The notes beneath the pieces are model-generated. The model saw only the letters and a program-made list of their open reading frames with translations. It did not search any database and was not told the origin of the DNA. Below are positions 43,483 to 52,100 of a DNA stretch of 64,000 nucleotides, one piece after another (the stretch's first letter is position 1; each line of letters begins with the position of its first letter). A program made the position numbers and the translations under genes. The stretch comes from Streptantibioticus rubrisoli (GTDB lineage Bacteria; Actinomycetota; Actinomycetes; Streptomycetales; Streptomycetaceae), in NCBI RefSeq assembly GCF_024436055.1, contig NZ_JANFNH010000007.1, positions 101,082-165,081 on the forward strand. Direction: 5' to 3'.

Positions 43483-45897
43483 GTGACCCGTTTCAGCGTC
43501 ATCGTTCCCGCCTACCAGGTCCAGGCGTATCTGTCCGAGTGCCTGGAGTCCGTACTGGTCCAGGACTACCCGGACTTCGAGGTCATCGCCGTCGACGACC
43601 ACTCGCCGGACGGCTCCGGCGAGATCATCGACGACTTCGCGGCCCGTGACCGCCGGGTCGTCCCCGTGCACCTGCCGCACAACGGCGGCCTCGGCCCGGC
43701 CCGCAACGCCGGGATGGCCCGCGCCCGCGGCGACTACCTGCTCTTCCTCGACGGCGACGACACCTTCGCGCCGGGCGCGCTGCGCGCCATCGCCGACCGG
43801 CTCCAGCGCACCGGCGACCCCGACGTGCTGGTCTACGACTACGACCGCACGTACTGGACCGGCGAGGCGCAGCGCAACGCCCTGTCACACCACCTCGGCC
43901 AGGCCGGACCGCCGGTGTTCACCCTGGACGACCGCCCCGAGTTGCTACGGCTGTTGATGATCGCTTGCAACAAGGCGTACCGCCGCGAGTACATCGCCCG
44001 GCTGGGCCTGGCCTTCCCCTCCGGCTTCTACGAGGACACCCCCTGGACGTACCCCACGCTGCTGGCCGCCGGATCTATCGCGGTGCTGGACCGGGTCTGC
44101 CTGCACTACCGGCAGCGGCGGCGCGGCAACATCCTGTCCACCACCAGCCGCCGCCACTTCGACATCTTCGACCAGTACGACCGGGTCTTCGCCTTCCTCG
44201 ACGAGCACCCCGAACTGGCCCGATGGCGGCCGGTGTTGTTCGAGCGGATGCTGGACCATCTGGGCACGGTCTACAACTCACCCGGCAGGCTGCCGCGTTC
44301 GGCCCGCACCGAGTTCTTCCGCCGCTGCCGCGCCCAGTACCGCCGCCACCGCCCCGCGCAGCGGCGCCCGGCGGCGTCCCGGCGCAGCTCGGTGCGGTAT
44401 CTGCTGACCAGACTCGGCGCCGGGCGGACCTACCGACTGCTGTGGCGCGTCGACCAGTTGGGCCGCGCGGCGCGCGGCGCGGCCCGGACGGCGTACCGCA
44501 AGCTGCGGGCGGCCCTGCTTCTGGCCCACTACCGTCTCCAGGCCCACCGGCGTATCGACCCCCACCTGGCGGTGTTCGCCGCCTACTGGAACCGCGGCTA
44601 CTCGTGCAACCCCGCCGCCATCGAGGCCGCCGTGCGCCAACTGGCCCCGCACATCCGTACCGCATGGATCACCACCCCCGAGTTCGCGCACACCCTCCCG
44701 GAGGGCGTACGGCGCCTGCACCCCGGCTCCGCCGCCTACTGGACGGCGCTGGCCCGGGCCAAGTACCTGGTCAACAACGTCAACTTCACCCATCGGCTGG
44801 TCAAACGGCCCGGCCAGATCCATCTGCAGACCCATCACGGCACACCGCTCAAGCACATGGGCCTGGACCTTCAGGAGTACCCCGCCGCCGCGGCGGGCAC
44901 CGACTTCGACCGGCTGCTGGCCCACGCGGACCGCTGGGACTACGTGCTGTCCGCCAACCGCCACTCCACCCTGGTGTGGGAACGCGCCTACCCCGCGTCG
45001 TACACCACGCTGGAGTACGGCTATCCGCGCAACGACGCCCTGTACCGCGCAAGCGCGGACGACGTGCGGCGGATCCGCGACCGCCTCGGTATCGCCACCG
45101 GCACCACCGCCCTTCTGTACGCACCCACCCACCGCGACTACCGCCGCGGCCAGTTCCCGCTAATGGACCTCGAACGCCTGGCCCGCGCGCTGGGCCCGCG
45201 GTTCGTCCTGCTGGTCCGCTCCCACTACTTCTATCAACAGCCACTGACAACGGCCTCAGCCGACGGCGCGACCGTCCTCGACGTCTCCGGGCACCCCTCG
45301 ATCGAGGAACTCTGCCTGGCCGCCGACGGGTTGCTCACCGACTACTCGTCCGTAATGTTCGACTACGCCAACCTGGACCGGCCGATCGTCATCCACGCCG
45401 GGGACTGGGCGGCCTACCGGGCGGCCCGTGGCACGTACTTCGACATCACCACCGAGCCGCCAGGCATCGTCGCCGAGGACGAGGACGCGCTGGCCGAGGC
45501 GTTCACCAGCGGCGCGTGGTGCGGCCCGCGCGCGGCCGAACTGCGCGCCGCGTTCCGGGCGCGCTTCTGCCGGTACGACGACGGCCACGCGGCGGAGCGG
45601 GTGGTACGGCGGGTGTTCCTGGACGAGCGGCAGCCGGACGGCCTGCCGCCGGTACTGCCGCTTTCGGACCGCACCCCGGCCCCGCCGCCCGGCGAGTGCG
45701 CGGACGGCGTTCAGCGGGCCGCCCAGCGCCCCTCGCGGGGCACCGGGCCGGACGGTACCGAGCCGGTCGGCGGCCTCAGCGGCCGAACACCTGGCGGGGG
45801 CGCGGGAACGTCGGCTCGACCGCCCAACGCGCGATCTTCCGCACCGGCGGAGTGGTCAGCAGCAGCGCGAGCGCGACCGCTCCGGCCGTCAACGTGA
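43483..45897 (+). CDS. Bifunctional GT2 glycosyltransferase / TagF-type CDP-polyol phosphotransferase
   Basis: This gene encodes an 804-residue fusion. Residues 1-300 are a GT-A family 2 glycosyltransferase: FSVIVPAYQVQAYLSECLES, VDDHSPDGS, GPARNAGMARARGDYLLFLDGDD (DxD). Residues ~340-730 match CDP-glycerol glycerophosphotransferases: LVNNVNFTH, the active-site His in LQTHHGTPLKHMG (about 451), EYGYPRNDALYR, LLYAPTHRDYR and LTDYSSVMFDYANLDRPIV. It probably builds a glycosylated poly(polyol-phosphate) wall teichoic acid-like polymer. The start is GTG with GGAAGGGAT upstream. The last 122 bases overlap, antisense, the 3' end of the acyltransferase gene; the C-terminal ~75 residues are disordered. 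Confidence 0.92.
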   Translation: MTRFSVIVPAYQVQAYLSECLESVLVQDYPDFEVIAVDDHSPDGSGEIIDDFAARDRRVVPVHLPHNGGLGPARNAGMARARGDYLLFLDGDDTFAPGALRAIADRLQRTGDPDVLVYDYDRTYWTGEAQRNALSHHLGQAGPPVFTLDDRPELLRLLMIACNKAYRREYIARLGLAFPSGFYEDTPWTYPTLLAAGSIAVLDRVCLHYRQRRRGNILSTTSRRHFDIFDQYDRVFAFLDEHPELARWRPVLFERMLDHLGTVYNSPGRLPRSARTEFFRRCRAQYRRHRPAQRRPAASRRSSVRYLLTRLGAGRTYRLLWRVDQLGRAARGAARTAYRKLRAALLLAHYRLQAHRRIDPHLAVFAAYWNRGYSCNPAAIEAAVRQLAPHIRTAWITTPEFAHTLPEGVRRLHPGSAAYWTALARAKYLVNNVNFTHRLVKRPGQIHLQTHHGTPLKHMGLDLQEYPAAAAGTDFDRLLAHADRWDYVLSANRHSTLVWERAYPASYTTLEYGYPRNDALYRASADDVRRIRDRLGIATGTTALLYAPTHRDYRRGQFPLMDLERLARALGPRFVLLVRSHYFYQQPLTTASADGATVLDVSGHPSIEELCLAADGLLTDYSSVMFDYANLDRPIVIHAGDWAAYRAARGTYFDITTEPPGIVAEDEDALAEAFTSGAWCGPRAAELRAAFRARFCRYDDGHAAERVVRRVFLDERQPDGLPPVLPLSDRTPAPPPGECADGVQRAAQRPSRGTGPDGTEPVGGLSGRTPGGGAGTSARPPNARSSAPAEWSAAARARPLRPST

Positions 45898-46885
45898 TGA
45901 CCGCGAGCGGGCCGGAGTTGGCCACCAGGTCGTACAACCCGTTGGCCTGCGCGGACTTCACGATCAGCCCGTGCAGCAGGTACGGGTACATCGTCACCGT
46001 GCCCAGCGCGGTCAGCCACAACTGGCGGGTGGGCACCAGCGCCAGCGCGGCGGCGACCAGCACCACGCCCGCGGCGAACAGCGCGGCCCTGATGGCCACG
46101 TACTCCATCACGCCGACGTGCAGATCGGTGGCGCCGTACTCCATCGACAGCCAGTCGGCGTTGGCGGCGGGCGCCAGGATGTACGCCACCGGCAGCGCGA
46201 TGACCAGCGCCGCGGCGCCCCACAGCCGTACCGTGCGGCGCCGCAGCCACCGGAAGTGCTCGGGCTTCATCAACAGGCCCGCCACGAACCACGGCAGGAA
46301 CTGCAGCACGCGGGAGAGCGCCAGATCGGTGCTCACGTCCGTCAACCCGGCGACCACCGAGACCAGCACCGACACCAGCAGCGGCTGCGGCATCGCCCGC
46401 CACACCGGCGTGGTCAGCCGCCACACGAACAGCGCGATCAGGAACCAGCACAGATAACTGGGGTAGGTCAGATCCATCTTGAACGGACGGCCGTCCGCCT
46501 CGGCGACCACCGCCAGATAGAACGTCTCGAAGATCAGGTACGGCACCAGGACCGTCTTGATCAGCTTGCGGACCTGCTCCGGACGCGCCTCAAAGCTCCG
46601 TGAGAAGTACCCGCTCAGCAGGATGAACGCGGGCATGTGGAAGGAGTAGACGACCAGGTACGCGGCCTTGACCGCGCGCGTGTGGCTGATCAGCGGATAC
46701 CAGTTGTGACCGATGACGACCAGGACCACCAGCAGGAACTTCGCGTTGTCGAAGAACGGGTCACGCTGCGGCCGGGTTCTAGCCGCCGCGGGCCGCGCCG
46801 GGGACTCCACCTCCGGCGTCCCGGAGACTGATCCGTTCTTCTGCAAAGTGTCGGCTGTGGTCACTGTGAAGACGCTAGTGAGCAC
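45776..46885 (-). CDS. Membrane acyltransferase (acyltransferase-3 family)
   Basis: This gene encodes a ~369-residue integral membrane protein of the acyltransferase-3/OafA-like fold. DPFFDNAKFLLVVLVVIGHNWYPL carries the family's first-helix pattern, and SFHMPAFILLSGYFS and about nine further helices follow. Such enzymes O-acetylate or acylate envelope glycans, which fits the neighbouring polymer synthesis gene. The start is uncertain: GTG at 46885 follows GGGGGGTGG, GTG at 46864 is in frame, and the ATG at 46936 has no ribosome site. Its 3' end overlaps the convergent GT2-TagF gene by 122 bp. Confidence 0.85.
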   Translation of the reverse strand: MLTSVFTVTTADTLQKNGSVSGTPEVESPARPAAARTRPQRDPFFDNAKFLLVVLVVIGHNWYPLISHTRAVKAAYLVVYSFHMPAFILLSGYFSRSFEARPEQVRKLIKTVLVPYLIFETFYLAVVAEADGRPFKMDLTYPSYLCWFLIALFVWRLTTPVWRAMPQPLLVSVLVSVVAGLTDVSTDLALSRVLQFLPWFVAGLLMKPEHFRWLRRRTVRLWGAAALVIALPVAYILAPAANADWLSMEYGATDLHVGVMEYVAIRAALFAAGVVLVAAALALVPTRQLWLTALGTVTMYPYLLHGLIVKSAQANGLYDLVANSGPLAVITLTAGAVALALLLTTPPVRKIARWAVEPTFPRPRQVFGR

Positions 46886-47290
46886 CCACCCCCCGTTCGC
46901 AAGGGGGCGGGCCCGGATAACCCCTACGGGTGACATGACTCATACGACTAATCAGGCCATTCGGAGGTAACGGGCGGGCCCCCGAAACCGGCGCACCCGT
47001 CAATCCGCCCTATTGAGTGACCGCTGGACGACGCGCCGAAACCCGGCGTAAAACCCACCCTGTCGAACCAACGCACTACCCCGCTCGGACCACACGGAAA
47101 CCGGCTCGCGGCGCGCCGAAACCCGATCGCGGCGCCCCGGGCCCGGCTCATGCCGCACGGAAACCGGCCGACCTCGAAACCGACCCCCTGTCGTCGGCTG
47201 GCGGCGGCCCGTTGGCCTCCTGCCCGTAACCCGCGCGCGGTCATTGTCGGTGGGCGCCGCGGTGCGCCCCGAGGACGTACGGGAGGGTGC
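46886..47290. other. Divergent intergenic region with repeated GAAACC hexamers
   Basis: This 405-base region separates divergent genes. Six same-orientation GAAACC hexamers occur at 46984, 47038, 47097, 47118, 47160 and 47176, several within CACGGAAACCGGC or GCGCCGAAACCC contexts. They may be regulator-binding repeats. No gene is seen. Confidence 0.45.
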
Positions 47291-48832
47291 ATGACGGGTG
47301 TGTTGACGACGGACGGCGGCACTGCGGGCGCCGGGCAGCGGGCACCGCGGCCGGGCGGCACCGCCCGGCTGGCGGGCTGGCGGCCGAGCCCCTACGCCCT
47401 GCTCGCGACGGCCTTCCTGGTCCTGATCACGGTCCTCGCCTGGCGGAACAACATCATCTCCGACTTCGGCCAGCACGCCTCGGCGATCGAACGGATCAAG
47501 GCCGATCCGCTGCGCCCGGCCAACCCGCTGGTCGACCTCTCCGGCGACAACAGCCCGTACTACTCGCCGCTGATCGTCGTGCTGGGGCTGATCGCCAAGG
47601 TGACCGGGCTGGCCGGTTGGCAGGTGCTCAAGGCGTGGGCGCCGGTCAACCTGGCCTTCTTCCTGACCGGCATCGCCGCCTTCTCCCGCACGCTGAGCAG
47701 GAACCGCTGGGTTCCGGTGCTGGCGCTGGCCGCGACGATGCTGCTGTGGGGGATCCGACCAGCCGCCTGGAGCGGGTTCCTCAACCCCGGGGCGCTCACC
47801 CGGAACGCGACGTTCCCGTCAACGTTCGCGATCGCGCTGACCTTGCACACCTGGGCGCTGACCGCGCGGACCGCACGCGCCCGCGCGGGGCTGCTGACGC
47901 ATGCGGCGATCGGTGTGTGCATGGGGTTGATCCTGCTGATCCACCCGATCACGTCCATCGGCGCCGCCGCCGGGATCGCCGCGATCGTCATCGGCTGGCA
48001 GCGGGACTGGAACCGCGCGGTCGCCGCCCGCTGGGCGCTCACCGTAGCCGCCGGGGTCGTGGTGACCGTCGCCTGGCCGTACTACGACGTCTTCGCGCTC
48101 GCCGGGGACACCACCGTCGACAAGTTCCACAAGCAGTTGTACGGGCGGCGGCTGATCACCTGGTACGGGCTGAGCCTGGTCGGGGTGCCCGCGCTGTGGC
48201 TCCGCTTTCGACGGCACCGGCTGGACCCGCTGCCGGTGCTGTGGCTGGCGGACATCGCCATCGCGTCGTACGGCTGGTTCAGCGGCCGCTACACCTACGG
48301 CCGGATCTTCGGGCTGCTGCTGTTCCCCCCGCAGTTCGCCCTCGCCGTGGAGCTGGTGCGGGCCAGGCCGTGGGGCCTGGCCCGCAGGGCGATGGCGGCG
48401 GTCGCGGCCGGGGCGGCGGCGATCGGCCTCGCCGTGCAGACCGGGTCGATCGTCCAGATCCCGCATCTGCAACACCTGGCCACCTGGTCGAGCTACCGCT
48501 GGGCGACCGACCACATCTCCGTCGGCGACGTCGTCCTGAGCGACGACTACCGCGCGACCCATGTGCTGCCCGCGTACGGCGCCTTCCTGGTCTCCGGCGC
48601 CTGGCCGGACCCGTCACTCCCCGTGGAAGTCCGCAACCGCCGCGGCCACGACGTCCGCGTCTACTTCTCCCCGCACGCCACCCCCGCCGTCCAGCGGCTG
48701 GTGGCCACCCGCTACCACGCCAAGTGGGCCCTGCTGGACAACGGCCAGCCACTCCCCGCCGACGGCAAGGTGATAGCAACAAACCCAAAGTCAGGCGAAC
48801 GTCTGGTACGGCTGGGCTCAACATCCCGTTGA
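47291..48832 (+). CDS. Multi-pass membrane protein, glycosyltransferase-like
   Basis: This gene encodes a 513-residue protein with about ten transmembrane helices, ending in a soluble ~130-residue C-terminal domain. After TM1 (YALLATAFLVLITVLAW) comes an acidic outer loop (NNIISDFGQHASAIERIK). This arrangement recalls GT-C/GT39-type polyprenyl-phosphate glycosyltransferases, but the catalytic residues are not certain, so family placement is tentative. ATG at 47291 has an ideal GGGAGGG upstream. Position after the TagF-like and acyltransferase genes suggests an envelope polysaccharide role. Confidence 0.82.
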   Translation: MTGVLTTDGGTAGAGQRAPRPGGTARLAGWRPSPYALLATAFLVLITVLAWRNNIISDFGQHASAIERIKADPLRPANPLVDLSGDNSPYYSPLIVVLGLIAKVTGLAGWQVLKAWAPVNLAFFLTGIAAFSRTLSRNRWVPVLALAATMLLWGIRPAAWSGFLNPGALTRNATFPSTFAIALTLHTWALTARTARARAGLLTHAAIGVCMGLILLIHPITSIGAAAGIAAIVIGWQRDWNRAVAARWALTVAAGVVVTVAWPYYDVFALAGDTTVDKFHKQLYGRRLITWYGLSLVGVPALWLRFRRHRLDPLPVLWLADIAIASYGWFSGRYTYGRIFGLLLFPPQFALAVELVRARPWGLARRAMAAVAAGAAAIGLAVQTGSIVQIPHLQHLATWSSYRWATDHISVGDVVLSDDYRATHVLPAYGAFLVSGAWPDPSLPVEVRNRRGHDVRVYFSPHATPAVQRLVATRYHAKWALLDNGQPLPADGKVIATNPKSGERLVRLGSTSR

Positions 48833-49123
48833 GCCCAGGGAGTTGCCACTCATCCGCTGCGCAAGCCCAATCGCGGAGGCGCGCAGCCCCGTAGCGGGGC
48901 GCAGCTCCCACACCGGCCCCCAGGGGCGCAGCCCCGAAGCGGGGTCCAGGGCATGCAGCCCCGTAGCGGGGTCCAGGGCATGCAGCCCCGTAGCGGGGCA
49001 CACGGGCGCAGCCCCCGCACGGAGGCGCCGGGTGCAGCCCCGCAGCAGCCCCCCAAGCGGGGGCCAGGGGCGCAGCCCCGGAGTGGGGGCGCGGGGCGCA
49101 GCCCCGCACCCCCTCTTGCTCAG
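48833..49123. repeat. GC-rich tandem repeats between membrane protein and gdh genes
   Basis: Short units built on GCAGCCCCGTAGCGGGG recur about eight times (48895-49110), each able to form CCCCG-TA-GCGGGG hairpins. A 27-base unit containing GTCCAGGGCATGCAGCC is repeated in tandem near 48935-48990. Such arrays are common in streptomycete spacers. Confidence 0.75.
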
Positions 49124-52100
49124 CTATGCGTACGCAGCAGCGTACGCATAGTCCGCATGGCCACCGACAGGTTCGCCAGGTCGAACGAGTCCGAGCCCTG
49201 GATCTCCTCCAGCGTGGTGCGCGCCCGGCTCAGCAGGGCCGTGTTCTTCTGCTCCCAGGCGGCGAACCGCTGCTCCGGCGTCGCCGAGCCGTTGCCCGCC
49301 GACAGCACGTCCTGGGTCAGTGCCGCGTGGGCGGCGAACAGGTCCTCGCGGATCGCGGCCCGGGCCATCGACTGCCAGCGGTCGGCCCGCGGCAACTCGA
49401 TGATGCGGTCCAGCAGTTGGGTGATCCGCAGCCGGTCGGCGAGGTCGTAGTACACCTCCGCGACATCCAGCGGATCCTTGTGCACCCGGTCGGCCACCGC
49501 GACGATGTCCAGCGCGGGGAAGACCGACGAGAAGCCCGCCACCCGCGTCGCCAGCTCCTCCGGCACCCCGGCGCCGGTCAGCTCGTCGTGGATGCCCTGG
49601 TACCACTCCAGGTCCGCGCCGCGCAGCAGCTTCGGCAGCTGGGCCCACACCGTGGCGACACCCTCACTGAAGAAGCCGATGGTCTCGGTGATCTGCAGCG
49701 GCTGCGGCCGGTTGTTGAGCAACCAGCGGGTGCCGCGCTCGACCAGGCGCCGCGAGTGCAGCCGGACGCGGGTGAGCACGTCGGCGGCCACCACGTTGTC
49801 CAGCGCCTCCACCTCGTCCCAGATCCGCGCCAGGTCGAAGATCGCGCGGCCCGCGGTGTGCGCCCGCACGATCTCCTCGGTCGAGGCGCCGGTCTCCTCC
49901 TTCATGCGGTGCAGGAACGTGGTACCGGCGGTGTTGATCGTGTCGTTGACCAGCAGCGTCGTGATGATCTCGCGGTGCAGCGCGTGCCCGTCGACCTGTG
50001 CGGCGAACCGCTCCCGCAGCGGCTTGGGGAAGTAGGCGTGCAACAGCTCGCGCAGGTACGGGTCGTCCGGCAGCGAGGTGCCGATCAGCTCCGCGGCCGT
50101 GGTGATCTTCGCGTAGGCCAGCAGGACGCAGGTCTCCGGGTCGGTCAGGCCCTGGCCGGCGCTGAGCCGCTCACGGATCTGCCGGTCGGTGGGCAGGAAC
50201 TCCAGGGCCCGGTCCAGCTTGCCCTCCCGCACCAGGCGGCGGATGTACCGCTGCTGCGCGGGCAGCAGGCTCGCCGCCTGCGCCATGCTGTTGGCCAGTG
50301 CCACGTTCTGCGCGTAGTTGTTGCGCAGCACGAGGGAGCCGACCTCGTCGGTCATCTCCGCCAGCAGCTGGTTGCGCTGCTTGACGGTCATGTCGCCGTC
50401 CGTCACCACCGCGTTGAGCAGGATCTTGATGTTCACCTCGTGGTCGGAGGCGTCCACACCGGCGCTGTTGTCGATCGCGTCGGTGTTGATCCGGCCGCCG
50501 GCCCGGGCGAACTCGATACGGCCCAGCTGGGTCAGACCGAGGTTGCCGCCCTCGCCGACCACCTTGACCCGCAGGTCGGCGCCGTCCACCCGGATCGCGT
50601 CGTTGGCCTTGTCACCGACGTCGGCGTGCGACTCGGTGGAGGCCTTCACGTATGTGCCGATGCCGCCGTTCCACAGCAGGTCGACCGGCGCCTGCAGGAC
50701 CGCCTTCATCAGCTCGGCCGGGGTCAGCTTGGCCACGTTGCCCGCCAGCCCCAGCGCCTTGCGGATCTGCGGGGTGATGGTGACCGACTTGGCGCTGCGC
50801 GGGAAGACCCCGCCGCCCGCCGAGATCAACTTGCTGTCGTAGTCGGCCCAGCTGCTGCGCGGCAGCTCGAACAGGCGGCGCCGCTCGGCGTACGAGGTGG
50901 CCGCGTCCGGGTCCGGGTCGATGAAGATGTGCCGGTGGTCGAAGGCGGCGACCAGCCGGATGTGCTCGGACAGCAGCATGCCGTTGCCGAACACGTCACC
51001 GGACATGTCACCGACGCCCACGACGGTGAAGTCCTCTTCCTGGGTGTTGTGGCCCATCTCGCGGAAGTGCCGCTTGACCGACTCCCAGGCGCCGCGGGCG
51101 GTGATGCCCATCTTCTTGTGGTCGTAGCCCACCGACCCACCGGAGGCGAACGCGTCACCGAGCCAGAAGCCGTAGGAGATCGCGACCTCGTTGGCGATGT
51201 CGGAGAACGTCGCGGTGCCCTTGTCGGCGGCAACCACCAGGTACGTGTCGTCCCCGTCGTGCCGGACCACGTCGTGCGGCGGCACGACCTCGCCGCCGAC
51301 CATGTTGTCGGTGATGTCCAGCAGACCGGAGATGAACGTCTTGTAGCAGGCGATGCCCTCGGCCAGCCAGGCGTCCCGGTCGACCGCCGGATCCGGCAGC
51401 CGCTTGCCGACGAAGCCGCCCTTGGCGCCCACCGGCACGATGACGGTGTTCTTCACCATCTGCGCCTTGACCAGGCCCAGCACCTCGGTGCGGAAGTCCT
51501 CCCGCCGGTCGGACCAGCGCAGGCCACCGCGCGCCACCTTGCCGAACCGCAGGTGCACGCCCTCGACCCGCGGCGAGTACACCCAGATCTCGTACGCCGG
51601 GCGCGGCGCGGGCAGGTCCGGGATCGCCTGCGGGTCGAACTTCATCGACAGGTACGGGTGCGGATTGCCGTCCGCGTCGTGCTGGAAGTAGTTGGTGCGC
51701 AGCGTCGCCTTGATCAGGGTGAGGAACGACCGCAGGATCCGGTCCTCATCCAGCGAGGCGACCTGGTCCAGCGCGCCGTCCAGCTCCTCCAGCAGCCCCT
51801 CGATCAGCTCGATCCCGGCACGCTGGTGCTCGGGCGACATCCGGGCCTGGAAGAGGTTGACCAGCAGCCGGGTGGTGTGGACGTTGGTGCGGAGGGTCTC
51901 CTCCATGTAGTCCTGGCTGAACGGCGCGCCCGCCTGCCGCAGGTACTTGGCGTACGCGCGCAGCACCATCGCCTGCCGCCAGGTCAAACCAGCGCGCAGC
52001 ACAAGGGCGTTGAAGCCGTCGTTCTCCGCCTGGTCGGTCCACACCGCAGCGAACGCCTCCTGGAACCGCTCGCGGGCGTCATCACCGATGTCACCGACGC

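Noticed and set aside
47287..48894. Second plus frame within the membrane protein gene
   Set aside because: Its product is Arg/Ala/Gly-rich without membrane helices, while the other frame gives clear transmembrane segments and has the ribosome site.
48895..49110. Possible CRISPR array
   Set aside because: Repeat units are short, nested and self-complementary with no spacers of constant length and no cas genes nearby.
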